In this document: in pieces, positions 1-8,628 of the stretch
Layout: the number at the start of each line of letters is the position of its first letter
How positions within the stretch are numbered: the first letter of the stretch is position 1
Assembly: GCA_946480835.1 (NCBI GenBank)
Contig: CAMLLC010000011.1
Coordinates: 15,322 to 79,321, forward strand
Length of the DNA: 64,000 bases
Direction of reading: 5' to 3'
Origin: Entomomonas sp945283395
GTDB taxonomy: Bacteria > Pseudomonadota > Gammaproteobacteria > Pseudomonadales > Pseudomonadaceae
Position numbers and translations under genes: made by a program
Notes under the pieces: model-generated
The model's database searches: none
Seen by the model: only the letters and a program-made list of their open reading frames with translations
What the model was told of the DNA's origin: nothing

Positions 1-1738
1 GCAATGCATTTGAACCTAATGCTTGGCGTTTTTCTTCAAAGCCTCGCCATAAATTAATGAGCGCTGCAAAATCTGAACCAGGATCGCACCACTGGACATG
101 TGCTTGGTCTGCGGCTTGTTGTTTTTCTAATGGACGCTCCCGTGGATCTTGAATAGCAAGGCCGCTCACCACTATTAATAACTCATTTAAAACTTGGCGA
201 TTGGCTCCCTCTATTAACATTCTGCCTAACCGAGGATCAATAGGTAACCGTGCTAATTGCTTACCTAACATGGTTAGTTCATTTTTGGTAGTGACCGCAG
301 AAAGTTCTTGCAATAAAGTAAAACCATCCTTGATAGCCTTGCCATTAGGCGGTTCTATAAAGGGAAAATTTTCCATCTTACCTAAGCGCAAGTGAAGCAT
401 TTGTAAGATAACAGCCGCTAAATTAGTACGGAGAATTTCTGGATCAGTAAAGGCCGGACGATTTAAAAAATCTTCTTCACTATAAAGCCTAATACAGATC
501 CCCTCTGCCACTCGTCCACATCGCCCTTTACGTTGATTAGCACTTGCTTGAGAAATAGCTTCAATAGGCAGACGTTGCACTTTAGCCCTGTAGCTATAAC
601 GACTAATACGCGCCGTACCACTATCAATTACATATCGAATACCAGGAACTGTTAATGATGTTTCCGCCACATTGGTAGCCAGTACTACACGGCGGCCAGC
701 ATGAGCTTGAAAAATACGTTGCTGTTCAGCCGGGGTTAACCGTGCATATAGCGGGAGTATTTCTGTATGACGTAGGTTTGCCTTACGTAATATATCGGCA
801 GCATTACGAATTTCTCTTTCGCCCGGCAAAAAAACCAATACATCGCCTAACGGCTTATCGTGAACTTTATCATACTGTGCTAATTCGGTGAGCGCTGATA
901 AAATACCTTGATCAACGGTGAGATCCTCTTCTACAGGATTACCTTCGCTATCCAATTCATCAACAAGGGGTCGATACCAAGTTTCTACTGGATAGGAACG
1001 CCCTGACACTTCAATTATAGGCGCATTGTTAAAGTGCTTTGAAAAACGTTCTAAATCTATTGTGGCTGAAGTAATGATAACCTTTAAATCTGGTCTTTTA
1101 GGTAATAATGTTTTTAAAAAGCCTAATAAAAAATCTATATTAAGGCTACGCTCATGTGCCTCATCTACTATGATAGTATCATACCTATTTAAAAATCTAT
1201 CATGCTGGGTTTCAGCTAATAAGATACCATCGGTCATTAATTTAATAAGGGTTTTCTCAGTACTTTGATCTTCAAAACGTACCTGATAACCTACTAAGCC
1301 ACCTAATGGTGTGGCTAGCTCTTCAGCTATTCTATTGGCTACACTTCTAGCAGCTAGTCGTCTAGGCTGAGTATGGCCTATCATGCCATAAATACCACGG
1401 CCCACCTCTAAACATATTTTGGGCAATTGGGTGGTTTTACCAGACCCTGTTTCACCCGCTATAATGACTACCTGATTTGCTAACAAGGCCGTTTTTATTT
1501 GTTCTCTTTTAGCCGCTATAGGAAGGCTATCATCATAATTTATTTGGGGCACTAGCGCCTTTCGACTCATTGCATTTTGCTGAGACTGTTGCAAACGTGC
1601 TGCCCATTGTTGAAATTTATTATCATTGGCTTCTTTTTGCAATGCATAAGCTTGCCGCCTTAATAGCTGACGATCAGCTAGCATGGTTTGCTTAATAAGC
1701 TTGCTAAGGGATGCTAAGCTAGGTGTTTTATCCGCCAT
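1..1738 (-). CDS. hrpA: ATP-dependent RNA helicase HrpA, N-terminal part (runs off the left edge)
   Basis: DEAH-box RNA helicase of the HrpA family, acting on structured RNA or stalled ribosome complexes in the cytoplasm. About 579 residues are visible from the ATG at 1738; the family is about 1300 residues, so the C-terminal half lies outside the window. Walker A GETGSGKT is at about residues 95-102, the DEAH box at 192-195 and the SAT motif at 224-226. The later QRxGRxGR-type motif appears as the variant ASANQRKGRCGR. The frame is open to position 1. Identification is firm from the ordered motifs and the HrpA-type N-terminal extension. No partner gene sits close upstream. Confidence 0.93.
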   Translation of the reverse strand, partial: MADKTPSLASLSKLIKQTMLADRQLLRRQAYALQKEANDNKFQQWAARLQQSQQNAMSRKALVPQINYDDSLPIAAKREQIKTALLANQVVIIAGETGSGKTTQLPKICLEVGRGIYGMIGHTQPRRLAARSVANRIAEELATPLGGLVGYQVRFEDQSTEKTLIKLMTDGILLAETQHDRFLNRYDTIIVDEAHERSLNIDFLLGFLKTLLPKRPDLKVIITSATIDLERFSKHFNNAPIIEVSGRSYPVETWYRPLVDELDSEGNPVEEDLTVDQGILSALTELAQYDKVHDKPLGDVLVFLPGEREIRNAADILRKANLRHTEILPLYARLTPAEQQRIFQAHAGRRVVLATNVAETSLTVPGIRYVIDSGTARISRYSYRAKVQRLPIEAISQASANQRKGRCGRVAEGICIRLYSEEDFLNRPAFTDPEILRTNLAAVILQMLHLRLGKMENFPFIEPPNGKAIKDGFTLLQELSAVTTKNELTMLGKQLARLPIDPRLGRMLIEGANRQVLNELLIVVSGLAIQDPRERPLEKQQAADQAHVQWCDPGSDFAALINLWRGFEEKRQALGSNAL

Positions 1739-2164
1739 CTCACTAACTATTCACAGAACAAAGATGGCTATTATAGTTTAAATAATGTTAACTTTGCTGA
1801 TATCTTACCGAAGAACATGTATCATGATAAATACTCGCCCCGATAAAAGCTCTACAAAGTTTGCTACTCTTCCATAAGCAACTTGAACATAAAGCTTTCT
1901 ATTATTAACAGGATTAAGCTAGAATGCTGAATAACTCTCCCTAAGCCAGTAAAACACCAAAGCAGATAGCCTTTTTTAAATAGCCAACTTAGCATTACTG
2001 TTTTACCCTTCTCGCTAAATTCTATTGCCTTTATCAAAAAAAACTATTTTCTTGTTACAGCACAGTAGAGGAGAATAGGAAATATATGCTATTGTCTACA
2101 TCTTTAATCCTTATCCCTACATGATGTAGCTATCATAAGCAAAAATAGTTTGACGAGTAATAAC
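1739..2164. other. Intergenic region between divergent hrpA and aroF
   Basis: This AT-rich stretch separates two divergent genes and must hold both promoters. I see no convincing coding sequence. A short inverted repeat CTACAT-G-ATGTAG lies at about 2118-2130, just ahead of aroF; its role is unknown. I could not pick a confident -35/-10 pair on either strand. Confidence 0.4.
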
Positions 2165-3238
2165 ATGAAAGAGTTACCTATTGAAGATTTGAATGTTGTA
2201 TCTAACAATCCATTAATTACCCCTGAACAGTTGAAAAAACAACTACCATTAACAACAATTGCTCAAAAAACTGTGGTGGAAGGACGCCAAGTGGTACGTG
2301 ACATTCTAGATCATAAAGATCACCGTTTGTTCATTGTGATAGGCCCTTGCTCCATTCATGATTTAAAAGCCGCTAAAGAATATGCTGAACGTTTAAAAAA
2401 ACTCGCTTCAGAGGTGAAAGACTCACTATATCTTATTATGCGCGTCTATTTTGAAAAGCCTCGTACTACAGTAGGCTGGAAAGGCTTAATTAATGACCCT
2501 TATCTAGATGATACGTTTAAAATTGAAGATGGATTACGTATTGGTCGTAAACTATTACTAGATTTAGCTGAAATGGGTATTCCCACTGCTACCGAAGCAT
2601 TAGACCCTATTTCTCCACAATATTTACAAGATCTTATCAGTTGGTCCGCTGTAGGTGCTCGTACCACTGAATCACAAACCCATAGAGAAATGGCGTCAGG
2701 ATTATCTTCAGCAGTAGGTTTTAAAAATGGAACTGATGGTGGCTTAACCGTAGCAATCAATGCGTTACAGTCAGTCTCTAATCCACACCGTTTCTTAGGT
2801 ATAGATCAACATGGCGCTGTATCTATTGTCACTACCAAAGGTAATACTTACGGCCATGTGGTGTTACGCGGAGGTAATGGTCGCCCTAATTACGATTCGG
2901 TAAATGTATCTTTATGTGAGCAAGAATTAGCAAAAGCTAAAATACCTTCTAATATTATGATAGATTGTAGCCACGCTAACTCTAATAAAGACCCAGCGTT
3001 ACAACCGTTAGTAATGGAAAATGTGACAACCCAAATAGTTGAAGGTAATAAATCTATTGTTTCGCTAATGATTGAAAGTAACTTGTATTGGGGTAATCAA
3101 CCGATTCCTAAAGATTTAACTCAATTAAAGTATGGTGTATCTGTGACAGATGCCTGTATTGACTGGGAAACAACAGAAAAATCTATAAAAGCTATTCACC
3201 TTAGATTAAAAGATATTTTACCTAAGCGTAATAAATAA
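2165..3238 (+). CDS. aroF: 3-deoxy-7-phosphoheptulonate synthase (class I DAHP synthase, AroF type)
   Basis: Condenses phosphoenolpyruvate and erythrose 4-phosphate, the first step of the shikimate pathway. GPCSIHD (residues 60-66, with the metal-ligand Cys62), EKPRTTVGWKG and GARTTESQTHRE are the class I signatures. The N-terminus with LITPEQL and the segment ATEALDP match the tyrosine-sensitive AroF of E. coli better than AroG, so feedback by tyrosine is inferred. I chose the ATG at 2165: GAG lies seven bases upstream and it leaves 16 residues before LITPEQL, as in AroF. A TTG at 2150 would add five residues. The length of 357 is normal. The gene stands alone. Confidence 0.95.
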   Translation: MKELPIEDLNVVSNNPLITPEQLKKQLPLTTIAQKTVVEGRQVVRDILDHKDHRLFIVIGPCSIHDLKAAKEYAERLKKLASEVKDSLYLIMRVYFEKPRTTVGWKGLINDPYLDDTFKIEDGLRIGRKLLLDLAEMGIPTATEALDPISPQYLQDLISWSAVGARTTESQTHREMASGLSSAVGFKNGTDGGLTVAINALQSVSNPHRFLGIDQHGAVSIVTTKGNTYGHVVLRGGNGRPNYDSVNVSLCEQELAKAKIPSNIMIDCSHANSNKDPALQPLVMENVTTQIVEGNKSIVSLMIESNLYWGNQPIPKDLTQLKYGVSVTDACIDWETTEKSIKAIHLRLKDILPKRNK

Positions 3239-3242
3239 CTAA

Positions 3243-3265
3243 CCAGAGGCTATATTAGCCTCTGG
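3243..3265. terminator. Hairpin between convergent aroF and the acetyltransferase gene
   Basis: CCAGAGGCT and AGCCTCTGG form a perfect 9-bp stem with a 5-base loop a few bases after the aroF stop. The next gene converges from the other strand, so it can serve both. No strong T-tract follows on either side, so termination efficiency is uncertain. Confidence 0.6.
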
Positions 3266-3281
3266 CTTAGCCAAAATTGAT

Positions 3282-3557
3282 CTATGTTGATCTACCCATT
3301 TTTTTCATATAACTTTGCATATAAGAGCAAGTAGCTATCACTTTAAGATGCTGTTGATCGGCAAACGCTAATAAAGCTTGGGCTAATTGCGCAGCTACTC
3401 CTTTCCCCCTAAACTCATCGGGCACGTAGGTTCTATAAACCTCTATAGCCCCATCTCCTACCTTAGCATAAGCTAGATGAGCACAATGATTTCCTATATT
3501 GATTTTAAAGTAGTGCTGATCTTGATCATGTGTAATACGGTTTTCTTCATCTACCAT
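3282..3557 (-). CDS. Small GNAT-type N-acetyltransferase (YjdJ-like)
   Basis: A 91-residue protein resembling the short GNAT-fold acetyltransferases. The segment EVYRTYVPDEFRGKGVAAQLA contains the acetyl-CoA pyrophosphate-binding loop RGKGVA, and the C-terminal CSYMQSYMKK is typical of this small family. The start is set at the ATG at 3557 because AGGAG lies about six bases upstream; the frame stays open further upstream, but that part (MGGISQLNLFFIMFLL...) looks untranslated. The substrate is unknown. It is transcribed toward aroF and separated by about 130 bases from the DJ-1-like gene upstream on the same strand. Confidence 0.8.
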   Translation of the reverse strand: MVDEENRITHDQDQHYFKINIGNHCAHLAYAKVGDGAIEVYRTYVPDEFRGKGVAAQLAQALLAFADQQHLKVIATCSYMQSYMKKMGRST

Positions 3558-3686
3558 TGCAACTCCTATAGGCAAACAAGCCACCCCAATAGCATAATTA
3601 TGTTTGAATTTGAGCAAAAACATAATAAAAAATAGATTAAGTTGAGAAATACCTCCCATTTCAACACTAAACTTTTGCTAACTTCA

Positions 3687-4268
3687 TTAAATAGTTATAG
3701 TTGCTCCTAATAATTTTACAAATTTAGCTAGCCACTCAGGATGAGCGGGCCAAGCAGGAGCAGTTACTAAATTAACATCAATGATTGCCTTATCAACTTC
3801 AATTTCCTGATAAATACCACCTGCCAGCTCTACCTCAGGCTGACAAGCAGCATAAGCACTACACTTTTTATTAGTTAAAACCCCCGCCGCTGATAATAAT
3901 TGCGGACCATGGCAAATAGCTGCTATAGGCTTATTAGCTTGCGCAAAATCCCTAACGAGTTGGATAACCTGTTTATTCAATCGCAAATATTCAGGGGCAC
4001 GTCCTCCCGGAATAACTAGACCAATATAATCAGCAATAGTTGCTTTAGTAAAATCATAGTTTAAGACAAAATAATGGCCTGGCTTTTCACTATAAGTTTG
4101 TTCGCCCTCAAAATCATGGATAGCGGTTCTAACTTTGTCGCCTGCCTGTTTATCTGGGCAAACAGCATGAACTTCATAACCTAACATAGTTAATGCTTGA
4201 AAAGGCACCATCACCTCGTAATCTTCTACATAATCACCTATTATCATTAATAACTTTTTATTTGCCAT
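3687..4268 (-). CDS. DJ-1/PfpI family protein
   Basis: A 193-residue member of the class I glutamine-amidotransferase-like superfamily (DJ-1/PfpI). The nucleophile elbow AICHGPQLL places the reactive Cys at about residue 119 followed by His120, and the conserved acidic residue is near Glu18 in DYVEDYEV. Family members act as deglycases, chaperones or glyoxalases; none of these can be assigned from sequence. The length is slightly above the 165-180 residues of short PfpI proteins, because of a longer C-terminal segment containing APAWPAHPEW. The gene stands alone, divergent from the secreted protein that starts at 4472. Confidence 0.85.
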   Translation of the reverse strand: MANKKLLMIIGDYVEDYEVMVPFQALTMLGYEVHAVCPDKQAGDKVRTAIHDFEGEQTYSEKPGHYFVLNYDFTKATIADYIGLVIPGGRAPEYLRLNKQVIQLVRDFAQANKPIAAICHGPQLLSAAGVLTNKKCSAYAACQPEVELAGGIYQEIEVDKAIIDVNLVTAPAWPAHPEWLAKFVKLLGATITI

Positions 4269-4471
4269 AAGCTACACCCTCTTAATTCCTATAATTAGTG
4301 TTTAATGATTTAAAAATACAGTTAACTAACAACACATTAGCTAACATGAACACAAGTTTAACAATCCGCTTTAGAATTTAGAGGATTGTCATAAAGAATG
4401 CTATGATAAAGTTACTAATTTCTTTAATAAATAACAACTAAGATGATTGTCTTAATTTAAGGAAATAATCG

Positions 4472-4831
4472 ATGTATTACAAGCTGTTTTTATTATCCAT
4501 TTTAACTAGTCTGTTAATGACTCCTCTTGGTTTTGCTGAAAATAATTGCACTAAAGAAGCCTTAGAACAAGCTAATAACCAATATTTACAAGAAATAGCT
4601 AGTTATACAAGTAAATTTGCTAATCAGCAAAACTATCATGCGGTTGCTGAGTTAAACAACATTAAACCTTCGGTAGCCTTCAAAGTTAAACATGCCCAAG
4701 AAATAAAAAAATTTAATCTTACTAATTATCAACCTAGCCAAAAATTTTGTGATGATCTATATGCTAACTTGGTAGATCTTAATAATCAGCTTACTGAAAT
4801 TATCCATAAATACTCGCCAGACCCCGACTAA
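4472..4831 (+). CDS. Small secreted protein of unknown function
   Basis: A 119-residue protein with a clear Sec signal peptide: a positively charged start, a hydrophobic core (LFLLSILTSLLMTPLGFA) and probable cleavage after about residue 23. The mature part is helical in character and carries two cysteines (in ENNCTKE and KFCDDLY) that could form a disulfide in the periplasm. AAGGAAATAATCG precedes the ATG and gives a good ribosome binding site. I do not recognise the family with confidence. It is monocistronic, and nothing in its neighbours suggests a role. Confidence 0.75.
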   Translation: MYYKLFLLSILTSLLMTPLGFAENNCTKEALEQANNQYLQEIASYTSKFANQQNYHAVAELNNIKPSVAFKVKHAQEIKKFNLTNYQPSQKFCDDLYANLVDLNNQLTEIIHKYSPDPD

Positions 4832-4987
4832 TTCATATTAATGATATGGTTAGATGATTGCTGTATAAACTAATCTTAAACTTTAAATAACTCTTATTAC
4901 TTATTAGTAGATAACCAAAGCCGAACAAGGAACTATCTCTATTATGTTATTTCTAAAAAATACTATTACAACTGTAAGGAGTTTCAA

Positions 4988-5941
4988 ATGCAACAGGTTG
5001 CTTTAGGTAAAACACCTTTGAGAATTGTTCCTTTAGTCTTTGGTGGCAATGTCTTTGGTTGGTCGGTTGATGAACAACAATCTTTTAAGCTATTAGATGT
5101 ATTTGTTGATGCAGGTCTTAACATGATAGATACTGCTGATTGTTATTCAATTTGGGCAGATGGCCACCAAGGAGGAGAATCAGAAACTATTTTAGGCAAA
5201 TGGTTCAAACAATCAGGGAAAAGAAACAAAGTCATTTTAGCCACTAAAGTAGGTATGAAAATGGCTGACGGTAGTCAAGGGCTATCAGCAGCACATATTA
5301 CTAAATCGGTAGAAAACTCATTAAAGCGCTTGCAAACCGATGTTATAGACCTCTATCAAGCCCATATAGATGACCCAAATACAAGCTTTGAAGAAACCTT
5401 TAGCGCTTTTGATAAACTCATTAAGGCAGGCAAAGTGCGCTTCATTGGTGCCTCTAATTACTCAGCAGATCGTTTAGAAGCGGCTATTACTGCTATTCAG
5501 AAACTAAATTTAGCCGTTTTTCAAACACTACAGCCAGAGTATAATCTGTATGATAGGCAAGGGTATGAAACAAAATTACAAGCTACTGTTAAAAAATTAG
5601 GGCTAGGGGTAATTACTTATTACTCTCTTGCTAGTGGTTTTCTTTCAGGCAAATATAAAACAACAGCTGACTTACAAAAAAGCGCTGCTCGTAGCCCTAA
5701 AGTTAAAGAATATTTAAATGACCGAGGTTTAAAAATTTTAGCTACTCTCAACCAAGTAGCAAGTGACTATAACGCAACACCTGCCCAAGTTGCCTTAGCA
5801 TGGCTTAGAGCCAATCCTACAGTAACAGCTCCCATTGTTAGTAGCACTACTGTTGAGCAACTAACACAATTAATTAAAGGACTCACATTAACCCTAACTC
5901 AAGATACTTTAGCTGCCTTGAACCAAGCGAGTAGCTATTAA
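4988..5941 (+). CDS. Aldo/keto reductase
   Basis: NADPH-dependent oxidoreductase of the aldo/keto reductase superfamily, 317 residues, cytoplasmic. The catalytic tetrad can be read in order: Asp48 in MIDTADCY, Tyr53, Lys87 in ATKVG and His126 in YQAHIDD. The central GASNYSADR and C-terminal PAQVALAWLRANPTVTAPIVSS are typical of the YajO/Tas-like group. Substrates are probably aldehydes or ketones but cannot be specified. AAGGAG lies shortly before the ATG. It is monocistronic. Confidence 0.9.
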   Translation: MQQVALGKTPLRIVPLVFGGNVFGWSVDEQQSFKLLDVFVDAGLNMIDTADCYSIWADGHQGGESETILGKWFKQSGKRNKVILATKVGMKMADGSQGLSAAHITKSVENSLKRLQTDVIDLYQAHIDDPNTSFEETFSAFDKLIKAGKVRFIGASNYSADRLEAAITAIQKLNLAVFQTLQPEYNLYDRQGYETKLQATVKKLGLGVITYYSLASGFLSGKYKTTADLQKSAARSPKVKEYLNDRGLKILATLNQVASDYNATPAQVALAWLRANPTVTAPIVSSTTVEQLTQLIKGLTLTLTQDTLAALNQASSY

Positions 5942-6063
5942 TTTAGCCAACTAGTTAGCTCAAGTTAATGGCTTGAGCTAATTTATTAGCAAGCTTGCTT
6001 TACTTTCTCTCCAGACTTAACCACAATAACTACTTAACCAGATACTACCGTTAAGGTTCTACT

Positions 6064-6597
6064 ATGGACAATGTAATAGTTTCACAAGATAGCTTTGATA
6101 ATACTCTTGACCCTAGTGATATCATCGCCTCTAATATTAGTTTTCTCAATGTGTTAAGCGAGGAAGGTTTTGAGGGTAAATTTTGCCATGAAGCAGAGAT
6201 CAGCTATTACTTAGACTATTATACTGACCAACTAAAAAAAGGGGGGTTCTCACTCTTTGTTTATAACAGTGGCTGGAATGATGAACTCATTGCCCTTATT
6301 CAAGAAGGTCTGGCCAATATTCAAGCACCACAACAGTTAGCTTTTTTCAATAAACAAGTTGAATTTATAAATAATTACGATGAAGTTAAACTAGCACGTT
6401 TTTTAGAAGGAGATTATTACGGCAAAAATCCAACAAGAGAAGCCTTTGACAATAACGACTTTAACAAACTGCCAGAAGACCTTACCCTACTCAATGCCAA
6501 TTGGTTAAGAAGCCTTACCAATTTAAAAGTACTAACTATAGAGCAAATGTTTGAAGCTATCGAGCAACTATTAGGGAGAGCTATTAGCAGAGAGTAA
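6064..6597 (+). CDS. DMP19/DUF4375-like protein (putative DNA mimic)
   Basis: A 177-residue, strongly acidic protein. The core YYLDYYTDQLKKGGFSLF followed by VYNSGWND is the kind of motif seen in the DMP19/DUF4375 family. The Neisseria member DMP19 is a DNA mimic that binds the repressor NHTF and keeps it off DNA. The assignment here rests on that motif and the acidic character; the binding partner is unknown. Just downstream lie a broken XRE regulator and a broken Ner-like gene, so the protein may have lost a natural target. It has its own start and no operon partner. Confidence 0.65.
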   Translation: MDNVIVSQDSFDNTLDPSDIIASNISFLNVLSEEGFEGKFCHEAEISYYLDYYTDQLKKGGFSLFVYNSGWNDELIALIQEGLANIQAPQQLAFFNKQVEFINNYDEVKLARFLEGDYYGKNPTREAFDNNDFNKLPEDLTLLNANWLRSLTNLKVLTIEQMFEAIEQLLGRAISRE

Positions 6598-6765
6598 CTA
6601 GCCAGAAAACCACCTACTACCTCTCATTAATAAAGCATACCCTATGATCTTAGTCATTGGTTAGCAACAGAAGATGGGTATCTCACCATTACTGTACTAG
6701 GTAACTATTGTTAATTACACTTCTAATAAAGGTCATTTAACTACCAATTACTTCTATTTCATTAG

Positions 6766-6958
6766 TTAACTTTTATTATCATAATCAGACCACCACAGTT
6801 TACAGACTGAGCTATTTAATGCTTCGGCTACCAACTTCTTAAGTCTTTTATAATCCACTATGCCTCTTTTATTTTTGGCTTTATCAGCTAATTCTTTAAC
6901 AGATATACCTTTTTTTTAAAGCCTTAATAATTTCATTGGCTGTCCACTCTTTATTCAT
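6766..6958 (-). pseudogene. Ner-like winged-helix DNA-binding gene, frameshifted
   Basis: Reading from the ATG at 6958, the frame gives MNKEWTANEIIKALKK and then breaks at a run of eight A residues (8 T on the plus strand, about 6910-6917). Removing one base restores GISVKELADKAKNKRG through KLVAEALNSS to LWWSDYDNKS and a stop. The pattern (EIIxALKKxGxSxxELAxxA, then AEAL, then W and SDY) resembles the short Ner/Nlp-type DNA-binding proteins of Mu-like phages, but this is a by-eye match. As written the product would stop after about 22 residues. Sequencing error in the homopolymer, or programmed slippage, cannot be excluded. Confidence 0.5.
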
Positions 6959-7068
6959 TTTGTTATCCCATTAAGAATAATCTTATCCTTAACCAAAATA
7001 TTCTATTTTGGGATATTTTGAAAGATGGGTGACATTCAATTTTAGGATCTTCAGGAATAAAAAACCAA

Positions 7069-7316
7069 ATGAGTTCAATCTATTCAAAAGAGTATCAACA
7101 AATTATTCACGCATTAAAAACTATCCGCATTAAACAAGGTATCACGCAACAAACACTAGCTAAATCACTAGGTCGGCCACAATCATTTATTGCAAAATAG
7201 AAAATGGCGAAAGGCGCCTTGATGTTGTTGAATTTATTCGGATAGCACAGCTATTAGCTATCAACCCTAATCACATCCTGAGCAAAATAATTATAAAGGA
7301 CAAACCCTTACTCTAA
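7069..7316 (+). pseudogene. XRE-family HTH regulator, frameshifted
   Basis: From the ATG at 7069 the frame encodes a Cro/C1-type helix-turn-helix: IRIKQGITQQTLAKSLGRPQ, then SFIAK and a stop at 7198. Skipping one base (a run of four A where five are expected) continues IENGERRLDVVEFIRIAQLL and AINPNHIL to a stop at 7314-7316. Both halves match the canonical XRE domain, in which S-x-I/V-x-KIENGER lies between helices 3 and 4, so the lesion is a single-base deletion. The complete protein would have been about 82 residues. It is divergent from the Ner-like remnant, an arrangement reminiscent of a phage repressor/Cro pair. Confidence 0.7.
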
Positions 7317-7568
7317 GCTAGCTACTGCCATGGCTAAAAATAATAGCAATAATAAGGGTATTTTGGCTAAACAATAGTTTATTAGTACCCTGCCAACTTA
7401 TCATGACTTATTAATATTGGGCTTTAAAAGCTTAGCAGCTTTACCATGAATAGCATTTTTAGTTGGGCAACATTAAATGCCTTCTCTTAAAAAATTACCA
7501 CGACCAAACAATGTAACATAGTTAAACTACTTTTAGTGCAACAGCAAACATTATCGCATCAGCTAAAT

Positions 7569-8525
7569 TTAGCGGCGTAAGCTATAATAGATTTTTTGCC
7601 AAAGGGTATCGGCAGGGCGTGGTCTTAAAGGTGCTAGCATAGCTGCTACCGTATCTTTACCTAACTGTTGATAGGTATAACGGCTTGCTACTAGCTGTTG
7701 GCCTGCATTGGCAATACATTCTGCTCTTGGTGGATCTTTTCTTAATATATTAAGTTTCGTTTGTAAACTAGCTACATCCTTATACAACACTATATTTTCC
7801 ATATCCACCAGACCTAAACCTTGATTTTCTTCGGCTCCTTGATCATAAGCAAATAACACACAACCACAAGCCATTGCTTCAAAATTCTTAATCATATACT
7901 CGCCAAATTCCACATCGGCACTCACAAAGAATTTGATTCTATTAAGCGTATTTACATACTCCTCACCTGATTTAGTTTTTGTAATTGCAAGGTTTTCAAC
8001 TTTAGCCACCGCTTCCAACATTTCTTTACGTCGACCATAGGCTTCATTTCTAATACTACCCACAAAGCCTAGTTCAATATCCCGCGGCTGATGCTTATTA
8101 AATAGCAACTTTTCATCATAGCCTTTAGCGACAAATACTGCATCATAACCTTCCTGTTGAAGCTTTTTAGCCAATACATAGCTGGATACTAACACTCTCG
8201 CCCAAGGTAATTGCCTATAATGATTACTGAACTTACCCTGATATTTTGTCGGTGTATAATTTTGCCACGCATCATGCTCTAAAATAACCAGATTGGGGAC
8301 AGTGCGAATAAAGCCTACCTGCTTAATTTCTTTTTTAAATCGCAAGAAAAATAAAATACGATCATACTTAGTAACATCCACATGCTCAGCAAAATAACGC
8401 TTCAAATTTGCTTGTTCATTGTCAGTTAACCAACGGGTATCACATTCACAATTAGCCTCTATACTTTCGTATAATCTGTCTAAAATTATCCGTTGCTCTT
8501 TCTGCACAAGAAACAAAACTTTCAT
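7569..8525 (-). CDS. Glycosyltransferase, CgeB/GT4-like
   Basis: A 318-residue cytoplasmic protein with a GT-B-like layout: an N-terminal MKVLFLVQKEQ beta-strand start, a central LGFVGSIRNEAYGRRKEML, and a C-terminal KNFEAMACGCVLFAYDQG that corresponds to the nucleotide-sugar site of the Glyco_trans_1_2 (CgeB-like) family. The acceptor is unknown; surface polysaccharide or LPS decoration would be typical. The start is placed at the ATG at 8525, which has AAGGTG upstream; a GTG six bases earlier is the alternative. No other polysaccharide gene is adjacent, so the pathway cannot be inferred. Confidence 0.75.
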   Translation of the reverse strand: MKVLFLVQKEQRIILDRLYESIEANCECDTRWLTDNEQANLKRYFAEHVDVTKYDRILFFLRFKKEIKQVGFIRTVPNLVILEHDAWQNYTPTKYQGKFSNHYRQLPWARVLVSSYVLAKKLQQEGYDAVFVAKGYDEKLLFNKHQPRDIELGFVGSIRNEAYGRRKEMLEAVAKVENLAITKTKSGEEYVNTLNRIKFFVSADVEFGEYMIKNFEAMACGCVLFAYDQGAEENQGLGLVDMENIVLYKDVASLQTKLNILRKDPPRAECIANAGQQLVASRYTYQQLGKDTVAAMLAPLRPRPADTLWQKIYYSLRR

Positions 8526-8628
8526 AATCACCTTATTAAAAATCTGCGCTAAAACAACACATCTGATATGATGTGCATTATACGTAAAAAACTATTGCTG
8601 TAAAAATATACTGACCCGAGAGTTTTCT

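Larger units (their letters stand above)
6598..7568. other. Decayed, largely non-coding region
   Basis: Nearly 1 kb without an intact gene. It holds two broken small DNA-binding genes, listed separately at 6766-6958 and 7069-7316. A short frame at about 6638-6712 reads SIPYDLSHWLATEDG and then TITVLGNYC before a stop; it may be the tail of a lost gene or chance. The part from 7317 to 7568 has no recognisable content. Taken together the region looks like a remnant of accessory DNA under decay. Confidence 0.5.

Noticed and set aside
2086..2124. 13-codon frame with AGGAAATAT before it, just upstream of aroF
   Set aside because: It has no Tyr, Phe or Trp codons that would suggest a leader peptide and no associated terminator, so it is most likely chance.
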